DNA of 64,000 nucleotides from DAOTXS01 sp034433515 (GCA_034433515.1 DAOUAL010000055.1:23579-87578), one strand, 5' to 3'; shown: positions 40,220 to 48,058, counted from the stretch's first letter. Program-made: numbers and translations. Notes: a model not told the origin generated them from the sequence alone.

Positions 40220-42595
40220 TCACAACCGATGACTCTCCCGCGCAATAATCTCGTCCTGAATCTCCTTGCCCAGCCCGACAAAGTACGCGTTGTAGCCGGT
40301 CACGCGCACAAGCAAATTGCGGTACTCGTCCGGATGTTTTTGCGCCGCGCGCAACGTGTCCGCATCAATCACGTTGATTTGCAACGCGGTGCCGCCCACC
40401 TTGCCGTACGCGCGCAACAACGCCATCAACTTTTGCTGATTCTCCGGCTCGCGCAGCATCGCCGGACTAAAACTCATCGTGTGGCTCGCGCCGTTCGGCG
40501 CGGTCTGCAAATCGAGATGCCCCACGCTCTTGATCACCGAGGTCGGTCCCTTGCGGTCTGCGCCGTTCACCGGACACACCGCGTTCGATAAATACTGTCC
40601 GCGCTTGCGACCATCCGGCGTCGCGGCGGTTGTCGGCGCGTACGCAATCCAATAATTCCACGACAAATATCCGCCGCGATATTTTTTCCCGGTCGGCGAG
40701 GTGTGCTTGATCGCTTGCTCCGTCCACACGCGGCTGATTTCGCGCGCGATGTCGTCGGCGTACGGATCATCGTTGCCGTACTTGGGCGCTTTGGTGATGA
40801 GCAGCTGCCGCAAGTGTTCTTTGCCTTCAAAATTCGATTTCAACGCATCGAGCAAATCGCGCATCGCGATTTGTTTCGTTTCGTACACCAACTTTTTCAC
40901 CGCCGCGATACTGTCCGCCGCCGTTGCAAGCGCGACGCCTTCGACAGTGAGATAGTTGTGATGCGCGCCGCCCGCCGCCGAATCCTTGCCCGATTCGAGA
41001 CAGCCGCCGACAAGCGCGCTCAAGTACGCGCACGGCTCCCAACGCGCGCGCCCGGCATCGGCGAGGTTGTTGACGCGAATGATCCAATCAACGAGATGAC
41101 GCAACTGTGTTTTGCACGCATCGAAAAATTGATCGAACGAAGCGAACGTAGTGGGATCGCCGGTGCGCGGACCGATTTGTTTGCCGGTTTGCAGATCGCG
41201 CCCATCGTTCAACGCGAGTTCGATCGCTTTGGCGATGTTCAAGTTCACATCCACCGTCCCAGACCGATCGTCGCCCGCGAGTGTGTTTTCGAGGCAGCCG
41301 ACCGGCGCGTAATCCCACAAACGCTCTTCGGGCAGACCCTGCCAACGCAGACCAGCGATCGCATTCTCGTCAAAGTTGATGAGGAACGGCGATCCTTGCG
41401 CGCGCGACAAACTTTCGACGATGCGTTTGAGCAAACGGTCGGGCGTGCGCGCGTGAATGCGAATGTTCGGTTTCGGTTCGAGCAAATTGATTTCATCAAT
41501 CACATCGAGCATCAAGTACGTCAGTTCGTTCGACGCATCGTTTCCGTCCGCATCCATTCCCGCCAACGTGATGAGTTGCCCGAACGATGAGTTGATGCCT
41601 TGATTCGTACCGACCCAGCCCTGATAATCGTACGCGTAGTTATGTTTGATCCACCAACATTCGAGCCACTCTTTCGCTTGCTCGCGCGTCAATCGCCCGG
41701 CGTCCAAATCCGCTTTGAAGTACGGATACAAGTATTGATCCACGCGCCCGGGCGAAATGCCGGGACCCGGGTAACTCTCCGCTGTCATCACCAACATATG
41801 CGTCGTCCACAACGCTTGCAGCGCTTCCGGAAAAGTTTCCGGCGGCTGCCACGGCACTTTGGCAACGATGCGCGCGATTTCGCGCAATTCATTTTTGCGC
41901 GCGGGATCGCTTTCCAAATCCGCCAAGCGATTCGCTTCGGCGGCGTAGCGCGCGGTGAACTCGCGCACGGCGTCCGCGCAAATCACGATCGCGCGCGCGA
42001 GATCGGAGGAGTACGCGCGCGCTTCGTTCTGAATCCCTTGCCAACCGATGCGCAACACTTTGGGATAATCGGGGACGAGGTGGCCGGGAACGGCGCCGCA
42101 ATTGCCCACACCCACATCGTTGAGCGCGTGCCATTCCTTGAGAAAATTTTTCTCTTCATTATCGCGCGCGCGTTGCTCGTCTTTTTTCAAACAGCGCGAG
42201 AGCGCGGCGTTGAATTGTCCACCAACGATCAACTCACCGTCCAAGATTTCCACCGGCAAATATTTTCGGACCACTTCGCGAAAGAACAATGCTTGGCGCA
42301 CGATCAGCGGCTCGTTCCAAAAGCCGGCAGGTAACTCGACCTTGGTTGCCGCCGCACCCAAGTAACTGCGGTATCCTTGCTGGAACAACGCCACCTCCGG
42401 GACATTCGTCCACGACCAAATTGAGTACACACAATCCCAGGGTGTGCCGGTGGTGTACGCGCGCACTTGATTCGTAAACTTGCGTTCGTAGAAATTCCAG
42501 TACTCGGCGCGGAGTTTTTTGATGCGTGGGGCAAGTGTGGGTGCGGCAGACCAAAGCTGCGTGGGTAAAACACCTGTGTCGAGGTGGGTGGACAT
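40220..42595 (-). CDS. Glycyl-radical enzyme (PFL-like family, substrate unknown)
   Basis: The 791-residue protein is a glycyl-radical enzyme. The radical-bearing loop near the C-terminus is RVTGYNAYFVGLGKE. The thiyl Cys is in WDYAPVGCLENTLAGD (about residue 440), with Glu two residues after the Cys, as in diol/amine eliminases and arylacetate decarboxylases and unlike the Cys-Cys of pyruvate formate-lyase. The Pro that commonly follows the Glu in eliminases is replaced by Asn, so the reaction is uncertain. The activase at 36434-37372 probably installs the radical. No microcompartment genes are near. Confidence 0.9.
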   Translation of the reverse strand: MSTHLDTGVLPTQLWSAAPTLAPRIKKLRAEYWNFYERKFTNQVRAYTTGTPWDCVYSIWSWTNVPEVALFQQGYRSYLGAAATKVELPAGFWNEPLIVRQALFFREVVRKYLPVEILDGELIVGGQFNAALSRCLKKDEQRARDNEEKNFLKEWHALNDVGVGNCGAVPGHLVPDYPKVLRIGWQGIQNEARAYSSDLARAIVICADAVREFTARYAAEANRLADLESDPARKNELREIARIVAKVPWQPPETFPEALQALWTTHMLVMTAESYPGPGISPGRVDQYLYPYFKADLDAGRLTREQAKEWLECWWIKHNYAYDYQGWVGTNQGINSSFGQLITLAGMDADGNDASNELTYLMLDVIDEINLLEPKPNIRIHARTPDRLLKRIVESLSRAQGSPFLINFDENAIAGLRWQGLPEERLWDYAPVGCLENTLAGDDRSGTVDVNLNIAKAIELALNDGRDLQTGKQIGPRTGDPTTFASFDQFFDACKTQLRHLVDWIIRVNNLADAGRARWEPCAYLSALVGGCLESGKDSAAGGAHHNYLTVEGVALATAADSIAAVKKLVYETKQIAMRDLLDALKSNFEGKEHLRQLLITKAPKYGNDDPYADDIAREISRVWTEQAIKHTSPTGKKYRGGYLSWNYWIAYAPTTAATPDGRKRGQYLSNAVCPVNGADRKGPTSVIKSVGHLDLQTAPNGASHTMSFSPAMLREPENQQKLMALLRAYGKVGGTALQINVIDADTLRAAQKHPDEYRNLLVRVTGYNAYFVGLGKEIQDEIIARESHRL

Positions 42596-42622
42596 AGCAA
42601 CCTCCGAAAATTATTCACGATC

Positions 42623-42669
42623 AACCACAGCGGTCACAGAGAGCTTTTGCCTCTGTGTGCCTTGTGGTA
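42623..42669. repeat. CCACAG...CTGTGTGCCTTGTGG inverted repeat
   Basis: AACCACAGCGGTCACAGAG and the near complement CTCTGTGTGCCTTGTGGT face each other over a short centre. The design resembles the CCACGAAGGACACGAAG family but with different bases. It lies in the 5' region of the GRE gene. Confidence 0.55.
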
Positions 42670-42678
42670 AAAATTGAA

Positions 42679-42722
42679 TGCCCCACGCACGCGCGAAGAA
42701 ATCGCGTCGAGAGCATGGGGCA
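42679..42722 (-). terminator. Stable hairpin in GRE leader, terminator/attenuator-like
   Basis: Read on the minus strand, TGCCCCATGC pairs with GCGTGGGGCA around an inner CGCGA/TCGCG stem, followed by ATTCAATTTTT. It stands 84 bp upstream of the GRE start, with no gene before it on that strand. Attenuation of the GRE mRNA is possible; it may instead stop minus-strand readthrough. Confidence 0.45.
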
Positions 42723-42810
42723 AAACGTCACCGGGCGTTCGACAAAGAGCAATGACGCCACATCATCGCCAGCATCACCATCATTGTACAGCGAATCTCT
42801 GACCGTGTCA

Positions 42811-42845
42811 AAACTTTGAACCTGAAACTTGAAACTTGAAACTTT
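42811..42845. repeat. Heptamer-period tract overlapping efp promoter
   Basis: Five 7-mers: AAACTTT, GAACCTG, AAACTTG, AAACTTG, AAACTTT. The tract contains the -35 box TTGAAA of the efp promoter, so the repeat contributes to the promoter. Confidence 0.6.
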
Positions 42846-42857
42846 TTAGAGTATAAT
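42829..42857 (+). promoter_or_regulatory. Promoter of efp
   Basis: TTGAAA and TATAAT are separated by 17 bp. An AAGGAGA ribosome site follows at 42877-42883, before the ATG at 42891. Confidence 0.8.
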
Positions 42858-42890
42858 CCCGCCCCGAACTCGTACGAAGGAGATTGTTTT

Positions 42891-43451
42891 ATGATTGGCG
42901 TTCAAGATTTACGCAAAGGCACCACCTTTGTGGACGATGATGGCAACCTCTACAAGGTATTGGATTTTCAACACGTCAAGTTGGGACGTGGCAATGCCGT
43001 CATCAAGACCAAGCTGCGCAATCTGCGCACGGGTGCCACTATTGACCGAAACTTTCAATCGGGTGGACGCGTGCAGGATGTTCGGCTGGATCATCACACC
43101 GTCCAGTATCTTTACAACGACGGTGAGAATTATCACTTTATGGATGTGCAAACTTATGATCAACCGATTCTCTCGAAAGAAATGTTGGGCGATGCGGTGG
43201 GCTATCTGAAAGAAAACATTCAAGTGGAATTGTTGACCTACGATGGACAACCGATTGACGTCGAACTCCCCACGACCGTTGATCTCAAGGTTGTGGAAAC
43301 CGCACCGGGCTACAAGGGCGACACGGCGAGCGGCGGCGGCAAACCTGCCACGCTAGAAACCGGCATTGTCATTACTGTGCCGTTCTTTGTGAATGTGGGC
43401 GATACCGTGCGTGTGGACACGCGCGATGGATCGTATGTAACCCGTGTATAA
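42891..43451 (+). CDS. efp: Elongation factor P
   Basis: EF-P enters the ribosomal E site and relieves stalling at polyproline. The 186-residue protein has the three beta-domains; KYESALT-type residues are absent, but DFQHVKLGRGNAVIKTKLRN and the C-terminal GIVITVPFFVNVGDTVRVDTRDGSYVTR match the family well. The tip of the first domain carries Arg (about residue 33) where many EF-Ps have a modified Lys; such Arg occurs in EarP-type bacteria. It is monocistronic with its own promoter and terminator. Confidence 0.95.
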   Translation: MIGVQDLRKGTTFVDDDGNLYKVLDFQHVKLGRGNAVIKTKLRNLRTGATIDRNFQSGGRVQDVRLDHHTVQYLYNDGENYHFMDVQTYDQPILSKEMLGDAVGYLKENIQVELLTYDGQPIDVELPTTVDLKVVETAPGYKGDTASGGGKPATLETGIVITVPFFVNVGDTVRVDTRDGSYVTRV

Positions 43452-43492
43452 CGACCGGTGATCGAAGACGGAAGACGAACGACTGTCGCTCC
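43451..43492. repeat. Heptamer-period tract after efp
   Basis: Contiguous 7-mers ACGACCG, GTGATCG, AAGACGG, AAGACGA, ACGACTG, TCGCTCC follow the efp stop. They also form the stem of the efp terminator, a case where the repeat doubles as a signal. Confidence 0.5.
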
Positions 43493-43500
43493 GTCTTTTT
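43466..43500 (+). terminator. Intrinsic terminator of efp
   Basis: AGACGGA pairs with TCCGTCT over a loop of 17 nt with internal pairing, followed by a T-run. Confidence 0.75.
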
Positions 43501-43524
43501 GTTCCAGCAGTTCGATTTTTGTGG

Positions 43525-43530
43525 TATACT
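43525..43530 (+). promoter_or_regulatory. Extended -10 before the BECR-like/DUF2283 pair
   Basis: TGG precedes TATACT, about 26 bp before the ATG at 43556. There is no SD before that ATG, so a short, nearly leaderless transcript is likely. Confidence 0.5.
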
Positions 43531-43555
43531 ATGTCGCCAAAAGATTTTGGCATAT

Positions 43556-43864
43556 ATGCAAATCTTGAAAGACCTTAATGACCGAGTCATCCGCTTGACG
43601 GATGAACGCCTTGCGCACATTTTAGAGCATCCCGAGATGATAGGACAGGATGCACGGATTGCAGAAACACTCTCTGCACCCGACTCGATCATTACCAGTC
43701 ATCACGATGCGACGGGGTTGTTGTATCACAAGTTGTACCCTGCAACTCCGGTCACCCGGAAATACTTGGTCGTGATGGTGAAATTAACAGATCAAGATGC
43801 GTTTATCGTCACCGCTTTTTTCACGGACAAGGAAAAGAAAGGATCACGGATATGGACTCGATGA
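43556..43864 (+). CDS. Putative BECR-fold (PBECR/RelE-like) protein, possible toxin
   Basis: The 102-residue protein has the pattern RLTDERLAHILEHPEMIGQD, then ETLSAPDSIITS, YLVVMVKLTDQDAFIVTAFFTDKEKKG. This arrangement (His-containing helix, strand pair, basic C-terminus) is seen in small phage/BECR-like ribonuclease-fold proteins that are usually followed by a DUF2283 gene. It could be a toxin; catalytic residues are not certain. The start at 43556 lacks an SD but lies just behind a -10 box. It overlaps the DUF2283 gene. Confidence 0.65.
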   Translation: MQILKDLNDRVIRLTDERLAHILEHPEMIGQDARIAETLSAPDSIITSHHDATGLLYHKLYPATPVTRKYLVVMVKLTDQDAFIVTAFFTDKEKKGSRIWTR

Positions 43865-44061
43865 GTATTTGGTACGACAAGGAAGGCGATTTCCTTGAGA
43901 TTACTTTTCGACAGGCAAAGGGTTATCTCAAGGAGATTTCTAAAGACATTTACGAACGAGTGGACGAACATGGCAAATTGCTTGGTTATGCGATTATGAA
44001 TGTGAGTCGCCATGAACGCCACGCCCTGACCATTCCTTTGCAAATTCGACGACTTGCCTAA
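43852..44061 (+). CDS. DUF2283 family protein, possible antitoxin
   Basis: The 69-residue protein shows the DUF2283 signature MSIWYDKEGDFLEITFRQ, then ERVDEHGKLLGYAIMNVS. DUF2283 proteins commonly sit next to small RelE/BECR-like or DUF4258-type proteins, and the pair is thought to act as a toxin-antitoxin-like unit. The start may be 43852 or the ATG at 43861, which overlaps the upstream stop as ATGA. It ends 8 bp before xseA. Confidence 0.85.
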   Translation: MDSMSIWYDKEGDFLEITFRQAKGYLKEISKDIYERVDEHGKLLGYAIMNVSRHERHALTIPLQIRRLA

Positions 44062-44069
44062 GCTCTCCG

Positions 44070-45281
44070 ATGCAACAACCCCTTTTTGATCTCGCCCCGA
44101 CCCTCACCGTTGCCCAACTCGTCCGCCAAATCAAAGACATCCTCGAAGCGGACGTGATCTTGAGCGATGTTTGGGTGCGCGGCGAAGTCTCCAATTTTAC
44201 CCAATCGTCTGCGGGGCACATTTATTTTACCCTCAAAGACCGCGATGCTTCGATGCGTTGCGTGATGTGGCGCAGTGATGCCGCGCGCATTTTTCGATTG
44301 CCCAGCAACGGCGACGCCATCGAGGTGCACGGCAAAGTATCGCTGTACGAGCCGCGCGGCGATGTGCAGTTGTACGTGGACGAAATCAAACTGGCTGGCG
44401 CAGGTGCGTTGTGGCAAGAATTTGAACGATTACGCACTCGCCTCGAAGCCGAAGGGCTGTTTGCGCCGGAACACAAACGCGCTTTGCCTCCTTTTCCGCA
44501 AACCATCGGCGTTGTAACCTCACGCGAAGGCGCGGTGTTCCACGATATTTGCAACATCCTGCGCCGACGCTACCCGCTCGTTCGGGTTCTGCTCGCGCCC
44601 ACACTCGTGCAGGGTGCAAACGCCGCCTCAATGATCGCCAGCGCGATTCAAACCATCAACGATTTCGATATTGATGTGCTGATCGTCGCGCGCGGCGGCG
44701 GCTCAATCGAAGATTTGTGGGCGTTCAACGAAGAAATCGTTGCCCGCGCGATTTACGCTTCGCGTGTACCCGTGATCAGCGCAGTCGGACACGAAACTGA
44801 TTTCACGATTGCTGATTTTGTCGCGGATGTACGCGCGCCTACACCCAGCGCCGCCGCCGAACTTGCCGTGCCGGACGCACGCGAATTGCGTGCCAACCTT
44901 CGCGCCGGCGCGCGCCAACTCACGCAATTGATCCGCGACAAGATTGGCGAGGCGCGCGTGAACCTATCGCGTCAAGTGTACGCGTTGGAACGCAACTCGC
45001 CGCAAACAAAAATCAAGAATAATCGTCAACAAGTGGACGAACTCACGCACCAATTGACCATGCGCGTTCGACAACTCGTTGTGTTCAAGCGCGAAACCTT
45101 GAACGGCGCTCTGCGCCATCTTGCCGCGCTGAACCCGGCAGCCACCCTCGCGCGCGGGTACGCCATCGTGCAAGAAAAACAAACCGGGCGCATCGTGAAG
45201 AAAACATCGCAGGTTGCCGGGGGCAAAGAAATTCGCGTCCGCGTCAGCGACGGCGAGTTTGAAGCCACAACAAAAATATAG
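44070..45281 (+). CDS. xseA: Exodeoxyribonuclease VII large subunit
   Basis: The 403-residue protein has the N-terminal OB-fold (LTVAQLVRQIKDILEADVIL, VWVRGEVSNFTQSSAGHIYF). The catalytic domain follows with ITSREGAVFHDI-type sequence (VVTSREGAVFHDICNILRR), VLIVARGGGSIEDLWAFNEE and ISAVGHETDFTIADFVADVRAPTPSAAAELAVPD. A coiled coil and YAIVQEK tail complete it. It degrades single-stranded DNA with the small subunit XseB. No xseB gene follows here, unlike the usual order, so the partner is elsewhere. Confidence 0.95.
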   Translation: MQQPLFDLAPTLTVAQLVRQIKDILEADVILSDVWVRGEVSNFTQSSAGHIYFTLKDRDASMRCVMWRSDAARIFRLPSNGDAIEVHGKVSLYEPRGDVQLYVDEIKLAGAGALWQEFERLRTRLEAEGLFAPEHKRALPPFPQTIGVVTSREGAVFHDICNILRRRYPLVRVLLAPTLVQGANAASMIASAIQTINDFDIDVLIVARGGGSIEDLWAFNEEIVARAIYASRVPVISAVGHETDFTIADFVADVRAPTPSAAAELAVPDARELRANLRAGARQLTQLIRDKIGEARVNLSRQVYALERNSPQTKIKNNRQQVDELTHQLTMRVRQLVVFKRETLNGALRHLAALNPAATLARGYAIVQEKQTGRIVKKTSQVAGGKEIRVRVSDGEFEATTKI

Positions 45282-45317
45282 GGGCAAAGCTTGTCCCTGC
45301 CCAACAAGGAATATCCG

Positions 45318-46598
45318 ATGCAAAACAGATTCATCCACGCGATCATCGTAATGATCGCGCTTTTCATATCCGCCTGCCAACCCAACCCTTCGCCAACTCC
45401 ATCACCCACCCTAACTCTATCTCCAACTCTAACTCTAACTCCATCCTCGCTCCCGCTTCCTCCCGCTGATGAAGCAGCACAACGCATCACGGTGCCGCCG
45501 GGATTTGCCATTCGCATCTTTGCGCAACAATTGAATCAACCGCGCTTGATGGCATTCGGTCCCGATGGCACGCTCTATGTTGCCGTGATGGGGGCGGGAC
45601 AAATCGCGCGATTGCCGGATCGCAACCAAGACGGTATCGCCGATGGAATCGAAATTGTCGCGCGGAATCTGGGACAGCCGCACAATCTTGAATTTCACGA
45701 TGGCTGGTGGTACGTCGCCGAACGCGATCGCATCGAACGATTCAATGCCACGTTTGAAATTCGTGAACTGGTTACAGATAACATTCCTTGTTGCGGCGGA
45801 CATTTCACGCGCACCTTGCATTTTGGTCCCGATGGCAAACTGTACGTGAGTGCCGGTTCGACCGGCAACATCAACCTCGAATCCGATCCGCGCCGCGCGG
45901 CAATCCTGCGTTTCAATCCCGATGGTTCGATTCCGGCGGACAATCCGTTTGCGTCCGATCCGGACAAACGCAAGCAAGCCGTGTGGGCGTACGGTTTGCG
46001 CAACAGCGTGGATTTTTTGTGGACGAAGGATGGGCAACTGTGGGCAAGTATGATGGGGTCGGATAACCTCAACGATGACACCCCACCCGAAGTGATCGTG
46101 ATGCCAATTGAGCGGGGGCGCTCACATGGCTGGCCCTATTGCTACACGCCAACGCTCGGCGCAAATTTGCCGCCCTCACAAAAGATGCAGGTGCGCGATA
46201 CGCGCGTACCCTTGCCGCAAGGATTCGATTGCGCGCAAGCCGTGCCGGCATTGTTTACCGATTTAGCGCACGCCGCGCCGCTAGGGATGTCGTTCGTGAG
46301 CGGGAAAAATTTTCCGGCGTCAATGCAAAACGATCTGTTCGTTGCGTATCACGGCTCGTGGAATACGAACATTGTCGCCAACTATCGCGATTGCAAGGTG
46401 CAACGCATCATCATCGAAAATGGATTGCCGATGCGGAGCGAAACGTTTGCCACCGGTTGGCGCGCGCCCAATGCCAAATGCGGCGATAGCGCGACGTACG
46501 GTCGTCCCGCCGATGTGCGCTTTGGTCCCGATGGCGCAATGTATATCTCGGACGATAAAGGCGGGCGCGTCTATCGTGTGATTTACACCGGCAAATAA
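45318..46598 (+). CDS. PQQ/sorbosone-dehydrogenase-like beta-propeller lipoprotein
   Basis: The 426-residue protein has a signal peptide ending in LFISACQP (lipobox, Cys), a Thr/Pro/Leu-rich linker made of imperfect short repeats, and a propeller typical of the L-sorbosone/glucose-dehydrogenase-like family. Its motifs include FAQQLNQPRLMAFGPDGTLY, LARNLGQPHNLEFH-type (VARNLGQPHNLEFHDGWWYV), RTLHFGPDGKLYVSAGSTGN and DVRFGPDGAMYISDDKGGRV. Such proteins use PQQ or none; the substrate is unknown. The ATG at 45318 follows AAGGAA. A MITE-like element begins 6 bp after the stop. Confidence 0.88.
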   Translation: MQNRFIHAIIVMIALFISACQPNPSPTPSPTLTLSPTLTLTPSSLPLPPADEAAQRITVPPGFAIRIFAQQLNQPRLMAFGPDGTLYVAVMGAGQIARLPDRNQDGIADGIEIVARNLGQPHNLEFHDGWWYVAERDRIERFNATFEIRELVTDNIPCCGGHFTRTLHFGPDGKLYVSAGSTGNINLESDPRRAAILRFNPDGSIPADNPFASDPDKRKQAVWAYGLRNSVDFLWTKDGQLWASMMGSDNLNDDTPPEVIVMPIERGRSHGWPYCYTPTLGANLPPSQKMQVRDTRVPLPQGFDCAQAVPALFTDLAHAAPLGMSFVSGKNFPASMQNDLFVAYHGSWNTNIVANYRDCKVQRIIIENGLPMRSETFATGWRAPNAKCGDSATYGRPADVRFGPDGAMYISDDKGGRVYRVIYTGK

Positions 46599-46604
46599 AA
46601 TAGG

Positions 46605-46759
46605 CAGGGCTGTTGCAAAGTCGGATCGGGCGACTGAAGTCGCAGCCACCCACACCCCAAGTCGCCCTACGGCGACTAAAGCCAGCCGACGCAGGTCGGC
46701 TTCGGGTAGTGGTTGCAGTGGTTTTAACCGCCTGTCAAGGGATTTTTGCAACAGCCCTG
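46605..46759 (-). repeat. CAGGGCTGTTGCAAA MITE-like element, full copy
   Basis: The element is 155 bp with inverted ends CAGGGCTGTTGCAAA / TTTTGCAACAGCCCTG and inner hairpins (GGGCGACTGAAGTCGC, GTCGCCCTACGGCGAC, AGCCGACGCAGGTCGGCT). Direct repeats ATAAAATAGG and ATAAAATGGG flank it (9 of 10 identical), suggesting a target duplication. It is inverted relative to 62787-62952. Confidence 0.85.
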
Positions 46760-46788
46760 ATAAAATGGGGCAATCCTCGCGATTGCCC

Positions 46789-47592
46789 CTACCAGCGTAC
46801 CGGTTTTCCGGTTTCGTTCACCCACAACGCGGTGATGTGATCGCGCACCAGCAATTCATCGCCGCGTTGGATTTCCAAATTCCACGCACTCGCCGTTTTT
46901 CCCGCGCCAACCCATCGAACATGGATCATCACCTCATCGCCCGGCACCGCCGACCGCACGTACTCCACATCATGCCGATACACACATAATCGCCGCGCGC
47001 CGTTCCAACGCATGGCGACCGCATCGTGCAAGGCTTCTTCTAGCCAATCAATGTACACCGCATTGTTGACGTGTTGAACCTCATCCGCTTCGTAGTGGTA
47101 CACACGCCGCGTCGCACGAAATTCGGGGAAATCGAATGATGGCGCGGGATAAAGGCGTGGGGTGACGCGAACCAGCGCACTCGTTCCATTTGGTTGAAAC
47201 GTGTCGAACAATTCTTGGGGCACACGCAACGGGCGCAAGGTCTTGGCGTGCAAATGAACCCAATACGCACGACCGCGTGCAACGATTTCATTCGTCTGCG
47301 CGTTGCGTGCGAGATACTCGCGATGCGTCCGCACCTTTTGCGCATCGGACAGCCACGTCGTAATCGCCAACGCATCGGGATAGCGAATCGGACGCGAATG
47401 CTCCAGCGTCATCTGATAAACAATCCAAATGCTTTCGCGTTCCGCGTGATAACGCACATCGTACCCCACCGCGCGCGTGGCAAGGATAGCGGTCTCTTGA
47501 AACAAACGTTGAAGCGTACTATTGGGCAACTCGCCGTGCGAATTGACTTCGTACTGGCGAAGGTTAAAGTGGGCGGTGAAGAAGTGTGTCAT
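46789..47592 (-). CDS. Acyl-ACP thioesterase-like double hot-dog protein
   Basis: The 267-residue protein has two hot-dog repeats as in bacterial FatA/FatB-type acyl-ACP thioesterases. The N-terminal FNLRQYEVNSHGELPNSTLQ and WLSDAQKVRTHREYLARNA match the first repeat, and YHYEADEVQHVNNAVYIDWL matches the second (HVNN-type catalytic region). It would release free fatty acids from acyl-ACP. It stands alone on the minus strand. A 550-bp repeat-filled gap lies upstream of it. Confidence 0.88.
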   Translation of the reverse strand: MTHFFTAHFNLRQYEVNSHGELPNSTLQRLFQETAILATRAVGYDVRYHAERESIWIVYQMTLEHSRPIRYPDALAITTWLSDAQKVRTHREYLARNAQTNEIVARGRAYWVHLHAKTLRPLRVPQELFDTFQPNGTSALVRVTPRLYPAPSFDFPEFRATRRVYHYEADEVQHVNNAVYIDWLEEALHDAVAMRWNGARRLCVYRHDVEYVRSAVPGDEVMIHVRWVGAGKTASAWNLEIQRGDELLVRDHITALWVNETGKPVRW

Positions 47593-47754
47593 TGGTTTTT
47601 ATTTTATCCTGAAACAGCCACTCGGGAGCCGAGGCGGACACACCGCCCGGCTTTGCAGGGATAACTATGCCGTTGTTCGTTCATGGGCGGGTAGTTGATA
47701 GGACCTTCCCACTTGAATCATTGCACAAAAGGCAAGGATGCTTCGTCCACGAAT
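47593..47754. other. Gene-free stretch upstream of thioesterase
   Basis: No credible gene is seen. A hairpin of AGCCGAGGCGG with CCGCCCGGCTTT lies near 47615-47655. The remainder leads into three adjacent repeat elements (47755-48058). Confidence 0.4.
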
Positions 47755-47897
47755 AGGGCTTTGTCAAAGTCGCATCGGGCGAATCAATTCGCGGCAACCA
47801 GAACCTCAAGCCCGCGCAGGCGGGCTCACCGAGCCGACGCAGGTCGGCTTCGGGTTGAAGTGGTTTCAACCGCTTGTCCATAGACTTTGAAAGCCCT
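47755..47897 (-). repeat. Diverged copy of CAGGGCTG MITE-like family
   Basis: The element is 143 bp with inverted ends AGGGCTTTGTCAAAGTC / GACTTTGAAAGCCCT. The interior keeps the AGCCGACGCAGGTCGGCT hairpin and AGTGGTTTCAACCGC segment of the full copy at 46605-46759, in the same orientation, but other parts differ. It is an older or variant member. Confidence 0.75.
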
Positions 47898-47899
47898 CG

Positions 47900-47999
47900 T
47901 AGTGCAACAACAAAGTGCGTGGTGAAAAACTCGATTTTTAGCCACGTTTGTCAACGTTTTCCTCAGTCTGGTATGCAACTATTTCATGTTGTTGCACTA
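47900..47999 (-). repeat. TAGTGCAACAACATGAAA element, copy 2
   Basis: This 100-bp element starts 2 bp after the previous repeat. Its reverse complement matches 10302-10405 over both ends and the inner AGTTGCATACC and CCACGCACTTT segments; the middle differs. Confidence 0.8.
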
Positions 48000-48000
48000 G

Positions 48001-48058
48001 TCCACGAAGGACGCGAAGGAGAAAACGAATTTTCGTGTTTCTTTGTGTGCTTCGTGGA
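48001..48058. repeat. CCACGAAGGACGCGAAGG palindromic repeat, copy 2
   Basis: This 58-bp inverted repeat starts TCCACGAAGGACGCGAAGG and ends GTGCTTCGTGGA, 1 bp after the preceding element. Three unrelated small elements are thus packed end to end. Confidence 0.8.

Noticed and set aside
39436..40321. Direct repeat flanking HepT/MntA as attachment sites of an integrative element
   Set aside because: The two copies differ at five silent sites and in the stop codon. No integrase is present, so an old paralogue relic explains them better than a recent att duplication.
45370..45455. Short tandem CTAACT/CCAACT repeats as a regulatory repeat
   Set aside because: They lie in the coding region for the Thr/Pro/Leu-rich linker of a lipoprotein and are best read as protein-level low complexity.
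46613..46840. 75-codon frame with hydrophobic stretch over the MITE-like element
   Set aside because: It is encoded mostly by the repeat element; similar frames appear at other copies only because the repeat is the same.
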